DNA of 64,000 nucleotides. Origin: Streptomyces sp. Edi4. GTDB taxonomy: Bacteria; Actinomycetota; Actinomycetes; Streptomycetales; Streptomycetaceae. Both the position numbers and the translations under genes were made by a program. The stretch lies in the NCBI RefSeq assembly GCF_040253615.1, contig NZ_JBEJGY010000004.1:7440001-7504000 (forward strand), in the 5' to 3' direction. This document shows, piece after piece, positions 17,284 to 25,440 of this stretch. The notes beneath the pieces are model-generated. The model was not told the DNA's origin. It was given only the letters and a program-made list of their open reading frames with translations, and made no database searches. Position 1 is the first letter of the stretch, and the number at the start of each line of letters is the position of its first letter.

Positions 17284-17634
17284 GGGGTTTGGGGCGGAGC
17301 CCCGGGGGCCTGGCTGCGGGCCGTGGTCGCTTCTCGCGCAGTTCCCCGCGCCCCTGGCAGGGCTCGTGCTGGCCCGCATGGACATACCCAGCCCGTCATG
17401 GGGGTTCCCCCTGGCTTTTAAGGCCTTGGGGGAGTTTGAGGACGAGGCCGTTCAGGCCGAACGGGGTCTGGGGCGGAGCCCCAGAGACCCTGGCTGCGGG
17501 CCGTGCTGGGCTGGGCGCGCAGTTCCCCGCGCCCCTTGGCGGGGTTGGCGCCGGCCCGCACCGGCAACCTCAGCCCGTCCGGCGTTTGAGGACGAGCGCC
17601 CTTGAGGCGCGGTCGGGGTCTGGGGCGGAGCCCC
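17284..17634. repeat. Cluster of three dispersed intergenic repeat copies
   Basis: The 462-bp gap after the lipoprotein gene holds a composite repeat in several copies. The core GGGGTYTGGGGCGGAGCCCC is at 17284-17303, 17463-17482 and 17615-17634. A second module, GCGCAGTTCCCCGCGCCCCT, is at 17336-17355 and 17517-17536, and TTTGAGGACGAG at 17435-17446 and 17585-17596. Single copies of the modules recur at 8702-8720 and 25268-25307. All lie outside genes. Similar elements are abundant in streptomycete intergenic regions; no open reading frame with coding character is present here. Confidence 0.75.
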
Positions 17635-17677
17635 AGGGGGGTGGGCCGCGTGTGCCATCCTTCCCCCCGCCGGATGG

Positions 17678-19105
17678 CTATACGTGCGGACGATGCCCCC
17701 GCTCCTGCCGGGGAAAGGACTGCGCCGCCCCCGGCAACACCGGCTTCGGCAACGTAGCCACCTCCCGCTTCGCCTCCGCCAGCTGCTCCGCCGTGTCGTC
17801 AGGCAGCCGAGGCGCCCGAGGCGCACCCGTGCTGAACCGGAACGCCGAGGTCAGGTCACCGAACGTACGCCTGCGCCACTCCGTGATGTTGGGCTCCTCG
17901 ACCCCCGTGAACTGCTCGAGGAAGCGCAGCGCTGACGTGTGGTCGAACGCCTCGCTCGCCACCCAGCCGCCCACCGTCCACGGCGAGATGATGATGGCCG
18001 GCACCCTGAATCCGCCACCGATGGGCAGCCCGCCGACGAACTCGCCCGCGGTGCCGGCCTTCGGGGTCGGCGGGACCACATGGTCGAACAGGCCGTCGTT
18101 CTCGTCGTAGTTGAGGATGAACGCGGTCTTCGCCCAGACCTTCGGGTTGGAGGCGATGGCCTCGATCTTCTGCGCCACGAAGTCCGCGCCGGCGGCCGGC
18201 AGATAGTCCGGGTGCTCGGACTGGTGACTCGTCGGCATGATCCAGGACACCGCGGGCAACCGGTCGGCCCGGGCATCGTCCTCGAAGGTGCCCACGGGCT
18301 GCGGACGTACCCCGCGCTCGTACAGCGGGGACCCGGGCTTGGCCTCGCGGAAGGCCTGGAACTGCTCCAGCAGATTGCACCCGTAGTCGTCGTCCTGCTG
18401 GTAGACCTTCCAGCTGATCCCGGCGGCCTGCAACCGCTCCGCGTACGTCGTCCACCGGTAGGGGCTGGGCGCGGAGTTGCTGATCACCGGACCGCCCTCG
18501 GTGCCGGCCGGGTCGATGCTCCCGGTCATCCAGTAGAGCCGGTTGGGCCAGGTGGGGCCGAGGACGGAGCTGTAGTAGTTGTCGCAGATGGTGAAGGCCT
18601 CGGCGAGCGCGAACTGGAACGGGATGTCTTCGCGCGTGTAATAGCCCATCACATAGGGCCCGTTGGCGCCGTCGGCCTTGCGGTGCGCGGGCAGCCACTG
18701 GTCCATCTTCCCGCCGTTCCACGCCTGGTGCTGCACGGCCCAGGCGTGGCTGGTGGAGGGGATGGCCTGGGCGCTCGTGCTGTGGGTGTCCAGGTGGAAC
18801 GGCAGCAGGTAGCCCTTGGGGTTCACCGCGTCGGGCTGGTAGAACACCGACCGCCCGCCGGGAAGCTTCAGAGCGTCGGGGTCGCTGAACCCGCGCACCC
18901 CCGAGAGGGTCCCGAAGTAGTGGTCGAAGGAGCGGTTCTCCTGCATCAGCATGACGACGTGCTCGACATCGCGCAGTGAGCCCCGGCGCGGCGCACCCGC
19001 GGCGACCGCCTTTTGGATGCTGGGTGGCAGCAGGGAGAGCGCCGCGGCTGCGCCGAGTGCTCCGGCTGCCGATCCCAGGAGTCTGCGTCGTGTCAACTCG
19101 GTCAT
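17678..19105 (-). CDS. Tat-exported phosphoesterase (phospholipase C family)
   Basis: A 475-residue exported enzyme starting at ATG 19105 behind GGAAGG. TRRRLLGSAAGALGAAAAL is a twin-arginine signal. The mature protein carries family signatures VVMLMQENRSFDHYFGTLSGVRGF near residue 50, TWPNRLYWMTGS, and NYDENDGLFDHVVPP near 345, which are the metal/active-site blocks of the PF04185 phosphoesterase family (bacterial phospholipase C and acid phosphatase AcpA). It is shorter than phosphocholine-specific phospholipase C (about 690 residues) because the C-terminal beta domains are absent, so the substrate may be another phosphoester. Such genes are often phosphate-regulated, but I saw no convincing pho box. 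Confidence 0.9.
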   Translation of the reverse strand: MTELTRRRLLGSAAGALGAAAALSLLPPSIQKAVAAGAPRRGSLRDVEHVVMLMQENRSFDHYFGTLSGVRGFSDPDALKLPGGRSVFYQPDAVNPKGYLLPFHLDTHSTSAQAIPSTSHAWAVQHQAWNGGKMDQWLPAHRKADGANGPYVMGYYTREDIPFQFALAEAFTICDNYYSSVLGPTWPNRLYWMTGSIDPAGTEGGPVISNSAPSPYRWTTYAERLQAAGISWKVYQQDDDYGCNLLEQFQAFREAKPGSPLYERGVRPQPVGTFEDDARADRLPAVSWIMPTSHQSEHPDYLPAAGADFVAQKIEAIASNPKVWAKTAFILNYDENDGLFDHVVPPTPKAGTAGEFVGGLPIGGGFRVPAIIISPWTVGGWVASEAFDHTSALRFLEQFTGVEEPNITEWRRRTFGDLTSAFRFSTGAPRAPRLPDDTAEQLAEAKREVATLPKPVLPGAAQSFPRQERGHRPHV

Positions 19106-19355
19106 GAACGCCCCTTCCAGAGCCGTCGGTTGAGACTCGTGACGTGGACCTGCCAGTGAGTCTCGCGCCCCGTGATGAGGGCGGCGGAGGAAACCGGTGA
19201 ACACCCGCCCAACGGATCGCGAGCGCTCGGCCAACCCCGGGCCGGACGTTCACCCGGCCCGGACGGGGTCACCGTCGCAGGGATGCGCCGCACGGGGGGA
19301 GTCCCTTAGTCTCGACAGACCTGACGGGTGGTCAGCATAGGCAAGTGGAGGGGTG

Positions 19356-20192
19356 ATGATCGACACCCTGGACCGGCGGGTCGCCGACGGAGAGGAACGC
19401 ATCCGGCTCGACGTCACCGGCTCCGGTCTCGCCGTGCTCACCCTGTGCCGCCCCGACCGGCTCAACGGATGGAGCTGGGAGTCGACCCGTCAACTGGGCC
19501 TGCTCGCCGACCGCGTCCGCTTCGACGAGTCCATCAGAGCCGTACTGCTGCGCGCCGAGGGGCGTGCCTTCTGCGCGGGCATCGACGTCAAGGAGCCCGG
19601 CGGTGACATCACCGGACGCTCCCCGGCCGAACGCGCGTACCAGTACTACGAAGGCGTTCGCTGGGCCCATGAGCGGTTCGCGGCGTTCGCCGGATTGCCC
19701 CAGCCCGTCGTCGCCGCCGTCCAGGGCTACTGTCTGGGCTTCGGTTTCGAACTGGCGCTGATGGCCGACATCAGGTTCGCCGCCGATGACGCCGTGTTCG
19801 CGCTCCCGGAGACCGGCATCGGGGTGGCCGTGGACGCCGGTGGGGATCTGCGGATCGCGCGCGAGGCGGGCGCGGGCTGGGCCAAGCTGCTCGCCCTCAC
19901 CGGCCGGCGGATCGACGCCGCCACGGCCGAACGGATCGGTCTGCTCCAACAGGTCGTTCCCGTCAGTGAATTGGAGCGAACGGCGCGGGACGCGGCGGCC
20001 GGGATCGCGAGCCGCGCACCCCTCGCCGTCCGAGCCGTCAAGCGCGACATCGACGCCTTCGCCGACGCGGGCCTCGCCCAAGCCCTCGACCGGACGGCTC
20101 TGGCCGCCGCCCTCACGCTCACCTCGCGGGACGCCCGTGAGGGTTACGCGGCCAAGGCCGCCAAGCGCCCGCCGTCCTTCGAGGGGATGTGA
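19356..20192 (+). CDS. Enoyl-CoA hydratase/isomerase family protein
   Basis: A 278-residue crotonase-fold enzyme. ATG 19356 is preferred to the adjacent GTG 19353 because of spacing to GGAGGGG. The two oxyanion-hole segments are present: EGRAFCAGIDVKEPGG (about residues 67-82) and VQGYCLGFGFELALMADIRFA (about 122-142). ETGIGVAVDAGGDLRIAREAG replaces the more usual glutamate-rich block, so hydratase versus isomerase activity is not settled. A plausible -10 (TAGTCT, 19308-19313) lies upstream. The convergent SDR gene and nearby acyl-CoA dehydrogenases point to fatty-acid or related acyl-CoA catabolism. Confidence 0.9.
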   Translation: MIDTLDRRVADGEERIRLDVTGSGLAVLTLCRPDRLNGWSWESTRQLGLLADRVRFDESIRAVLLRAEGRAFCAGIDVKEPGGDITGRSPAERAYQYYEGVRWAHERFAAFAGLPQPVVAAVQGYCLGFGFELALMADIRFAADDAVFALPETGIGVAVDAGGDLRIAREAGAGWAKLLALTGRRIDAATAERIGLLQQVVPVSELERTARDAAAGIASRAPLAVRAVKRDIDAFADAGLAQALDRTALAAALTLTSRDAREGYAAKAAKRPPSFEGM

Positions 20193-20204
20193 GGGCCAGG
20201 AGGC

Positions 20205-21122
20205 CTACGTGCTGAACGGCCCGCGCCCCAACTGCTCCCGCACGCTGCTCACCGGCGGCGACACCAGAGCCCGCCGCTGCCAGTTCGCCCCGTCCACCAC
20301 CAGGGTGTGGCCGCTGATGAAACGGGCGTACGGTGAGGCAAGGAAGGTGGCCGCCCAGCCGAGCTCACGTGGCTGGCCGACGCGTAACGCGGGTTGGCGC
20401 GAGGAGAGTTCGCCCCGTTCGTCGGCGCGCTCCAGGGTGGCGCGGACCGGTTCCGGCAGGTCGGGGTGGGGCATCAGGCCCGGCACGAGACCGTTGACCT
20501 GAATGCCGTACGGGCCCCACTCCACGGCCAGCGTCTCCACGAGATTGCGTACGCCCGCCTTCGCCGCCGCCGAGTGTGCGTGACCCGGGCCGCCGGTCCA
20601 GGCGTAGGAGGCGCCGATGTTGATCACCGAGCCCGGGGTGCCGGCCGCGAGGTGGCGGCGGGCGAACTCGCGGGACATGAACCACGTGCCGGTCAGTGTG
20701 ATGTCGAGGACCGCCCGCCAGGCATTCGGCGTCAAGTCCTCAGCCGGAGAAGGAAAGTTGGCCGCCGCGTTGTTCACCAGGACCGAGGGGAGGCCGAGCG
20801 AGCGCTCCGCCGCGTCGAAGACCTCGGCCACGCGCTCCGGCTCCCTGATGTCGCAGACCGCGCCGGCCACGCGCCCGCCGAGCGCCGCCAGCTCGCCTTC
20901 GGCGGCCCTGAGCCGGTCGGCCGAACGGCCCACGATCATGAGATCGGCGCCGAGCCGCGCGAACTCGGCGGCCATCGCCCTGCCGAGCCCCGACCCGCCC
21001 CCGGTCACCAGGACGACACTGCCCTCGTACGTGCCCGGCGGCAGCGCGCACGCGCCGAGCGGCGGCGGCGCGGGCAGACCCGGGTACGCGGGGCGCGGCG
21101 GCGGTGCGGCGGCGTCGGTCAT
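20205..21122 (-). CDS. SDR oxidoreductase of the 2,4-dienoyl/trans-2-enoyl-CoA reductase type
   Basis: A 305-residue short-chain dehydrogenase starting at ATG 21122 (AAGGAT upstream). The NADP-binding TGGGSGLGRAMAAEFA and NNAAANFPSPAEDL motifs are clear. At the active site the usual YxxxK is HSAAAKAGV, with serine in place of the tyrosine and the lysine kept; this substitution and the following NLVETLAVEWGPYGIQVNGLVPG are characteristic of 2,4-dienoyl-CoA reductases and peroxisomal trans-2-enoyl-CoA reductases. Role: NADPH-dependent reduction of unsaturated acyl-CoA in beta-oxidation. It converges on the enoyl-CoA hydratase gene with 12 bases between stops. Confidence 0.87.
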   Translation of the reverse strand: MTDAAAPPPRPAYPGLPAPPPLGACALPPGTYEGSVVLVTGGGSGLGRAMAAEFARLGADLMIVGRSADRLRAAEGELAALGGRVAGAVCDIREPERVAEVFDAAERSLGLPSVLVNNAAANFPSPAEDLTPNAWRAVLDITLTGTWFMSREFARRHLAAGTPGSVINIGASYAWTGGPGHAHSAAAKAGVRNLVETLAVEWGPYGIQVNGLVPGLMPHPDLPEPVRATLERADERGELSSRQPALRVGQPRELGWAATFLASPYARFISGHTLVVDGANWQRRALVSPPVSSVREQLGRGPFST

Positions 21123-21198
21123 GGGCGCATCCTTACCGGCTGCCGCCGCAAACCGCCATGCCCGCGCCGGGGCCGGCGGCAAAAGATGTCAGGAGGCG

Positions 21199-21696
21199 TC
21201 AAGCGGCATCAGGGAACGTCAGGTGCGTGTGCTTGTCGGAGCCGCCGTCACCGATGACGACGTGGCTGCCGGAGGTGTAGGCCCGGGCGCCCACTTCGGC
21301 GGCGGAGGCCTTGGCGGCGCCGTCGCTGTGGATGCGTACGTCGGAGAAGTCCGCGCCCAGCCGGCCCTCCATGTCCGTACGGGTCGCCTCGTCCAGCGGA
21401 CGCCCACCGGAGCGCGGCACGTCGTGCACCGCTGAACGCGGCGCCTGCGGCCCGGCCGCGCGCTGCACCGCCGCGCCGTCGGCCTGCTGGTGACCGCACC
21501 CGGCGCCGTGCTGGTGCCGCTCCTGCTTGCTGAGCCGGCCGGCGTCCCGGAGCATCTGCACGACGGCCGCGTTGCCGGCCCGGGCCTGAAGGTCGAGGGG
21601 GCTGCCCGGCGGGCCCTCGGGGCGCGCCGACGGTCCCCGGACGGGGGCGCGGCCGGCTCCGGTGCCGGTGCGGCCGACGTGGTCGTGGTCGCGCAA
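21199..21696 (-). CDS. Truncated DUF4157-type protein
   Basis: About 165 residues if TTG 21696 is the start (GGAAG nine bases upstream); the frame is open further but without a better site. After a disordered Arg/Gly/Pro-rich N-terminus comes LDLQARAGNAAVVQMLRDAGRLS, then RSAVHDVPRSGGRPLDEATRTDMEGRLGADFSDVRIHSDGAAKASAAEVGARAYTSGSHVVIGDG, the front half of the DUF4157 domain. In full-length relatives this runs into a zinc-type HELTHVVQQ motif, but here the protein ends about 15 residues after SHVVIGDG. It is either a natural short form or a decayed remnant. DUF4157 proteins are often cargo or accessories of contractile injection systems; no such genes are in this window. Confidence 0.65.
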   Translation of the reverse strand: MRDHDHVGRTGTGAGRAPVRGPSARPEGPPGSPLDLQARAGNAAVVQMLRDAGRLSKQERHQHGAGCGHQQADGAAVQRAAGPQAPRSAVHDVPRSGGRPLDEATRTDMEGRLGADFSDVRIHSDGAAKASAAEVGARAYTSGSHVVIGDGGSDKHTHLTFPDAA

Positions 21697-21876
21697 GTGA
21701 GTTTCTTCCCGCGCGCGATATGAACCTTTCCTGACTACACGGCGGCCCCCGGCCCGCACCAGGAGCGCAGGGGCAGGACGGCGTGGCCGTACGGGCAGGT
21801 CCGGTGGCCCGGGAGGCCCCGGGGCCGCGCCGCGCGGCGGATCGGGACCGGTGCGCCAGGATGATTCCCTTGCGGC

Positions 21877-21888
21877 AAGCGACCGCTT
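21877..21888. promoter_or_regulatory. AAGCG-AC-CGCTT palindrome, candidate operator
   Basis: A perfect 5+5 dyad with a two-base centre, overlapping a possible -10 (TAGTAT, 21888-21893), about 75 bases upstream of the quinone-oxidoreductase start. Size and position suit a TetR-type repressor of the acyl-CoA operon, but no such regulator gene is adjacent. Inference. Confidence 0.45.
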
Positions 21889-21962
21889 AGTATGCTCGCG
21901 AGCAGTGGAACGTACTCAGCGGTACGCAGCCCGTATCGCGCCCGGCGTGTGGAGGCCCCCGA

Positions 21963-22931
21963 ATGCAGGCATGGCGAGTGCACGAGAACGGCGAGCCGGG
22001 CGAGGTGATGCGGCTCGAAGACATCGACCGGCCCGTGCCGGGCCCGGGTCAGGTGCTCCTGAGGGTGCGGGCCGCCAACATCAACTTCCCCGACGCGCTG
22101 CTCTGCCGGGGGCAGTACCAGATCCGCCCGCCGCTGCCGTTCACCCCCGGAGTCGAGATCTGCGGGGAGACCGAGGACGGCCGCCGGGTGATCGCCAACC
22201 CGGCGCTGCCGCACGGCGGCCTCGCCGAGTACGTCGTCGCCGACGAGGCGGCGCTGCTGCCCGCGCCCGATGCCCTGGACGACGCCGAGGCGGCCGCCCT
22301 GCACATCGGCTACCAGACCGGAGTCTTCGGCCTGCACCGCAGGGCCCACCTCCAAAAGGGCGAGACGCTGCTCGTGCACGCCGCCGCCGGGGGAGTGGGC
22401 AGCGCGGCCGTGCAGCTGGGCAAGGCCGCCGGCGCGCGCGTGATCGGCGTAGTGGGCGGGACCGAAAAGGCCGCAGTGGCACGCGAGTTGGGCTGCGACC
22501 TCGTCATCGACCGGCGCAGCCAGGACATCGTGGCCGCCGTCAAGGAAGCAACCGGGGGCCGTGGCGCCGACGTCATCTACGACCCGGTCGGCGGTGACGC
22601 GTACGCCAAGTCCGCCAAGTGTGTCGCCTTCGAGGGACGGATCGTGATCGTCGGCTTCGCCAGCGGCTCCGTTCCCGCGCCCGCGCTCAACCACGCCCTG
22701 GTGAAGAACTACTCGATCGTCGGGCTGCACTGGGGTCTGTACGCGCAGAAGGACCCGGCGTCGATCGCGCGCTGCCACGATCAGCTCACCCGCCTCGCCG
22801 CGGAGGGCGCCATCAAGCCGCTCATCAGCGAGCGGGTTCCGCTCAAGGACGCGGCGGCCGCCGTGCAGCGGGTCGCCGACGGCACGACCACCGGCCGCGT
22901 GGTCGTCCTCACGGAAGGAGCCGCCCGATGA
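21963..22931 (+). CDS. NADPH:quinone oxidoreductase-like MDR protein
   Basis: A 322-residue medium-chain dehydrogenase starting at ATG 21963 behind GGAGG. It has the GroES-like N-terminal domain (MQAWRVHENGEPGEVMRLEDI) and a Rossmann domain with VHAAAGGVGSAAVQLGKAAGARVIG; the zinc-ligand cysteines of alcohol dehydrogenases are absent, as in zeta-crystallin/QorA-like reductases. DVIYDPVGGDAYAKS is a further family signature. Its gene overlaps the first acyl-CoA dehydrogenase gene (ATGA). In this setting it more likely reduces an unsaturated acyl-CoA or accepts electrons in beta-oxidation than reduces quinones, but that is inference. Confidence 0.9.
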   Translation: MQAWRVHENGEPGEVMRLEDIDRPVPGPGQVLLRVRAANINFPDALLCRGQYQIRPPLPFTPGVEICGETEDGRRVIANPALPHGGLAEYVVADEAALLPAPDALDDAEAAALHIGYQTGVFGLHRRAHLQKGETLLVHAAAGGVGSAAVQLGKAAGARVIGVVGGTEKAAVARELGCDLVIDRRSQDIVAAVKEATGGRGADVIYDPVGGDAYAKSAKCVAFEGRIVIVGFASGSVPAPALNHALVKNYSIVGLHWGLYAQKDPASIARCHDQLTRLAAEGAIKPLISERVPLKDAAAAVQRVADGTTTGRVVVLTEGAAR

Positions 22932-24109
22932 CCGACGCCGCCGAACTGCGCACGCGTACGCGGGAGTTGCTGGCCGCGCACCCGCCCGCCGACACCGAAC
23001 CGCTCGACTTCCTCAAGGCGCGCTTCGACGCCGGGCTCGCCTGGGTCCACTACCCGGTGGGGCTCGGCGGCCTTGCCGCGCCGCGCTCCCTGCAACCGGT
23101 CGTGGACGCCGAGCTCGCGGCGGCAGGTGCGCCCGACAACGACCCGCGCCGGATCGGCATCGGGCTCGGCATGGCCGCGCCGACCATCCTCAAGTACGGC
23201 ACCGAGGAGCAGAAGCGGCGCTTCTTGCGGCCGCTGTGGGTGGGTGAGGAGGTCTGGTGCCAGCTCTTCAGCGAGCCGGGCGCCGGCTCCGACCTCGCGG
23301 CCCTCGGCACCCGCGCGGTGCGCGAAGGGGACACCTGGGTCGTCGAGGGGCAGAAGGTGTGGACGTCGAGCGCGCACCTCGCCCGCTGGGCCATCCTCAT
23401 CGCCCGCACCGACCCGGCGCTGCCCAAGCACCGGGGCATCAGCTACTTCATCTGCGACATGAGCGACCCCGGCGTCGAGGTGCGGCCGCTGCGGCAGATC
23501 ACCGGTGAGGCCGAGTTCAACGAGGTGTTCCTCACCGGCGTGCGCATCCCCGACGCGCACCGGCTCGGGGAGGTCGGCGAGGGATGGAAGGTCGCCCAGA
23601 CCACCCTCATGAACGAGCGGGTCTCCATCGGCGGCATGCGCATCCCGCGTGAGGGCGGAATGATCGGTCCGGTCGCCCGGGTCTGGCGCGAACGGCCCGA
23701 GCTGCGCACCCACGACCTGCACCAGCGCCTCCTCACGCTGTGGGTCGAGGCCGAGGTCGCCCGGCTCACCGGCGAGCGACTGCGCCAGCAGCTCGTCGCG
23801 GGCCAGCCGGGGCCCGAGGGCTCCGGCATGAAGCTTGCCTTCGCGCGCCTCAACCAGGAGATCAGCGGCCTTGAGGTCGAACTCCTCGGGGCTGAGGGCC
23901 TGTTGTACTCGGACTGGACGATGCGCCGGCCTGAACTCGTCGACTTCACCGGGCGCGACGCCGGCTATCGCTATCTGCGTTCGAAGGGCAATTCGATCGA
24001 GGGCGGCACGAGCGAAGTGCTCCTGAACATCGTCGCCGAACGTGTTCTCGGGCTGCCCGCCGAGCCGCGCAATGACAAGGACGTCGCCTGGAAGGACCTG
24101 GCCCGATGA
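22928..24109 (+). CDS. Acyl-CoA dehydrogenase, first subunit
   Basis: A 393-residue FAD-dependent dehydrogenase that would desaturate an acyl-CoA at the alpha-beta bond. FAD/substrate segments are WCQLFSEPGAGSDLAALGTRA (about 110-130), WTSSAHLARWAILIARTD, and the C-terminal YLRSKGNSIEGGTSEVLLNIVAERVLGLP. ATG 22928 overlaps the previous stop, and the stop overlaps the next gene by ATGA. Two unlike acyl-CoA dehydrogenase genes in tandem overlap are typical of the alpha2beta2 heterotetrameric FadE enzymes known from actinobacterial steroid side-chain catabolism, so a heteromeric enzyme is the likely product (inference). Confidence 0.92.
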   Translation: MTDAAELRTRTRELLAAHPPADTEPLDFLKARFDAGLAWVHYPVGLGGLAAPRSLQPVVDAELAAAGAPDNDPRRIGIGLGMAAPTILKYGTEEQKRRFLRPLWVGEEVWCQLFSEPGAGSDLAALGTRAVREGDTWVVEGQKVWTSSAHLARWAILIARTDPALPKHRGISYFICDMSDPGVEVRPLRQITGEAEFNEVFLTGVRIPDAHRLGEVGEGWKVAQTTLMNERVSIGGMRIPREGGMIGPVARVWRERPELRTHDLHQRLLTLWVEAEVARLTGERLRQQLVAGQPGPEGSGMKLAFARLNQEISGLEVELLGAEGLLYSDWTMRRPELVDFTGRDAGYRYLRSKGNSIEGGTSEVLLNIVAERVLGLPAEPRNDKDVAWKDLAR

Positions 24110-25227
24110 AGGCGCAGACAGCGCAGCCCGCCGAAGAAGCCACTCCCGACCTGCTGTACTCCGAGGCCGAGGACGACCTCAGGGCGGCCGTACGGGCCCT
24201 GCTCGCCGACCGCGCCGACGCCGCGTCCACGCTCGCGCGCGCCGAGTCCGATGTGCCTTACGACCCCGAGCTGTGGCGCGCGCTCGGCGCCGGGATGGAC
24301 CTCGCTGGGCTGCTCGTACCCGAGGAGCTGGGCGGGCAGGGTGCCTCGCACCGGGAGGCCGCGGTGGTCCTTGAGGAGACCGGGCGCGCGGTGGCGCCGG
24401 TCCCGTTCCTCACCAGCTCCGTGATCGCCACCGAGACCCTTATGGCGCTGGGTCCGCAGAAGAACACCCAAGTGGCCGCGCTGCTTGGGGAGTTGGCGAG
24501 CGGGCACCGGACGGCCGCGCTCGTCGTGCCGTTCGCCGCGGGGCCCGGCTCGGTCCGGCTCCTCGCGACGCCGGCCGGGACCATGTCGGCGGTGGCCGAC
24601 GCGGCCACGGCCGACGTGCTGATCGTGCCGACCGAACAGGGCCTGTACGCCGTGGACGCGGCCGACGCCACGATCGCCCCGCTGACCCCGCTCGACCTGA
24701 CCCGCCCGCTCGCCACCGTCACCCTCGACGGCGCGAGCGGCACGCTCCTGGCAGGAGGGGACGCCACGCCCGGTGCCGTACGGCGTGGTCTGCTCGCCGG
24801 GGCGGGGCTGCTGGCCTCCGAGCAGCTGGGGGTCGCCGAGTGGTGTCTGGCCGAGACAGTGGCGTACACCCGTGAGCGCAAGCAGTTCAACCGGCCGGTC
24901 GGCTCCTTCCAGGCGCTCAAGCACCGCATGGCGCAGCTCTGGCTGGAGGTGGTCTCGGCGCGCGCGGCCGCCCGCAACGCCGCGGACGCGCTCGCGAGCG
25001 GCAGCCCGGAGGTGCCGCTCGCGGCGGCGCTGACCCAGGCGTACTGCGCGCGGGTCGCCGTGCGGGCGGCGGAGGAGTGCGTGCAGTTGCACGGCGGGAT
25101 CGGGATGACCTGGGAGCATCCAGCTCACCTCTACCTCAAGCGGGCCAAATCGTCCCAGATCGCGCTGGGTTCGGCGGGCGAGCACCGGTCCGCGATCGCG
25201 GAGCTCGTCGATCTGCGGGCGCCCTGA
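24106..25227 (+). CDS. Acyl-CoA dehydrogenase, second subunit
   Basis: A 373-residue acyl-CoA dehydrogenase family member, more divergent than its neighbour. It has the N-terminal helical domain (LLVPEELGGQGASHREAAVVLEETGRAV), the helical C-terminal domain with AYTRERKQFNRPVGSFQALKHRMAQL, and ends with CVQLHGGIGMTWEHPAHLYLKRAKSSQ. The middle beta domain is short and lacks a clear SExxAGSD FAD signature, fitting the non-catalytic or half-site subunit of a heterotetramer. Starts at ATG 24106, overlapping the partner's stop; last gene of the three-gene operon. Confidence 0.9.
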   Translation: MKAQTAQPAEEATPDLLYSEAEDDLRAAVRALLADRADAASTLARAESDVPYDPELWRALGAGMDLAGLLVPEELGGQGASHREAAVVLEETGRAVAPVPFLTSSVIATETLMALGPQKNTQVAALLGELASGHRTAALVVPFAAGPGSVRLLATPAGTMSAVADAATADVLIVPTEQGLYAVDAADATIAPLTPLDLTRPLATVTLDGASGTLLAGGDATPGAVRRGLLAGAGLLASEQLGVAEWCLAETVAYTRERKQFNRPVGSFQALKHRMAQLWLEVVSARAAARNAADALASGSPEVPLAAALTQAYCARVAVRAAEECVQLHGGIGMTWEHPAHLYLKRAKSSQIALGSAGEHRSAIAELVDLRAP

Positions 25228-25267
25228 GGGCGTCCGCAGAGGGGGCGCGCGGGATCGCGCCACGGGT

Positions 25268-25307
25268 GCGGGCCGTGCCGGGCTGAGCGCGTGGTTCCCC
25301 GCGCGCC
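25268..25307. repeat. Single copy of dispersed intergenic element
   Basis: Closely matches the GCGGGCCGTG...GTTCCCCGCGC module seen at 17.50-17.54 kb. It lies 40 bases after the acyl-CoA operon and overlaps an imperfect GC-rich inverted repeat (AGAGGGGGCGCGCGGG with the arm ending at 25312), so it may help terminate transcription. Confidence 0.55.
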
Positions 25308-25366
25308 CTCTCGGATCGGGGCGTGGCCATCTCGGGCGAGGTGGCCGCGTCGTACCCTGGGGTGCG

Positions 25367-25388
25367 CCTGACGGAACGTTCCTTCAGG
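25367..25388. promoter_or_regulatory. 22-bp near-perfect palindrome around GGAACGTTCC
   Basis: The dyad runs 25367-25388 with a single mismatched pair (C25372/T25383) and a perfect GGAACGTTCC centre. It lies 53-74 bases upstream of the orphan ABC ATPase start, where a repressor operator would be expected. The shape fits TetR-family sites, but no regulator gene is next to it. A smaller CCCGGC-ATATG-GCCGGG hairpin follows at about 25395-25411. Confidence 0.55.
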
Positions 25389-25440
25389 GTCATACCCGGC
25401 ATATGGCCGGGATGGCACGCCCCCTGGGAGGACTCCCGTC

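Noticed and set aside
17216..17677. Open frames across the intergenic repeat cluster
   Set aside because: They consist of translated repeat modules and have no start-site or domain support.
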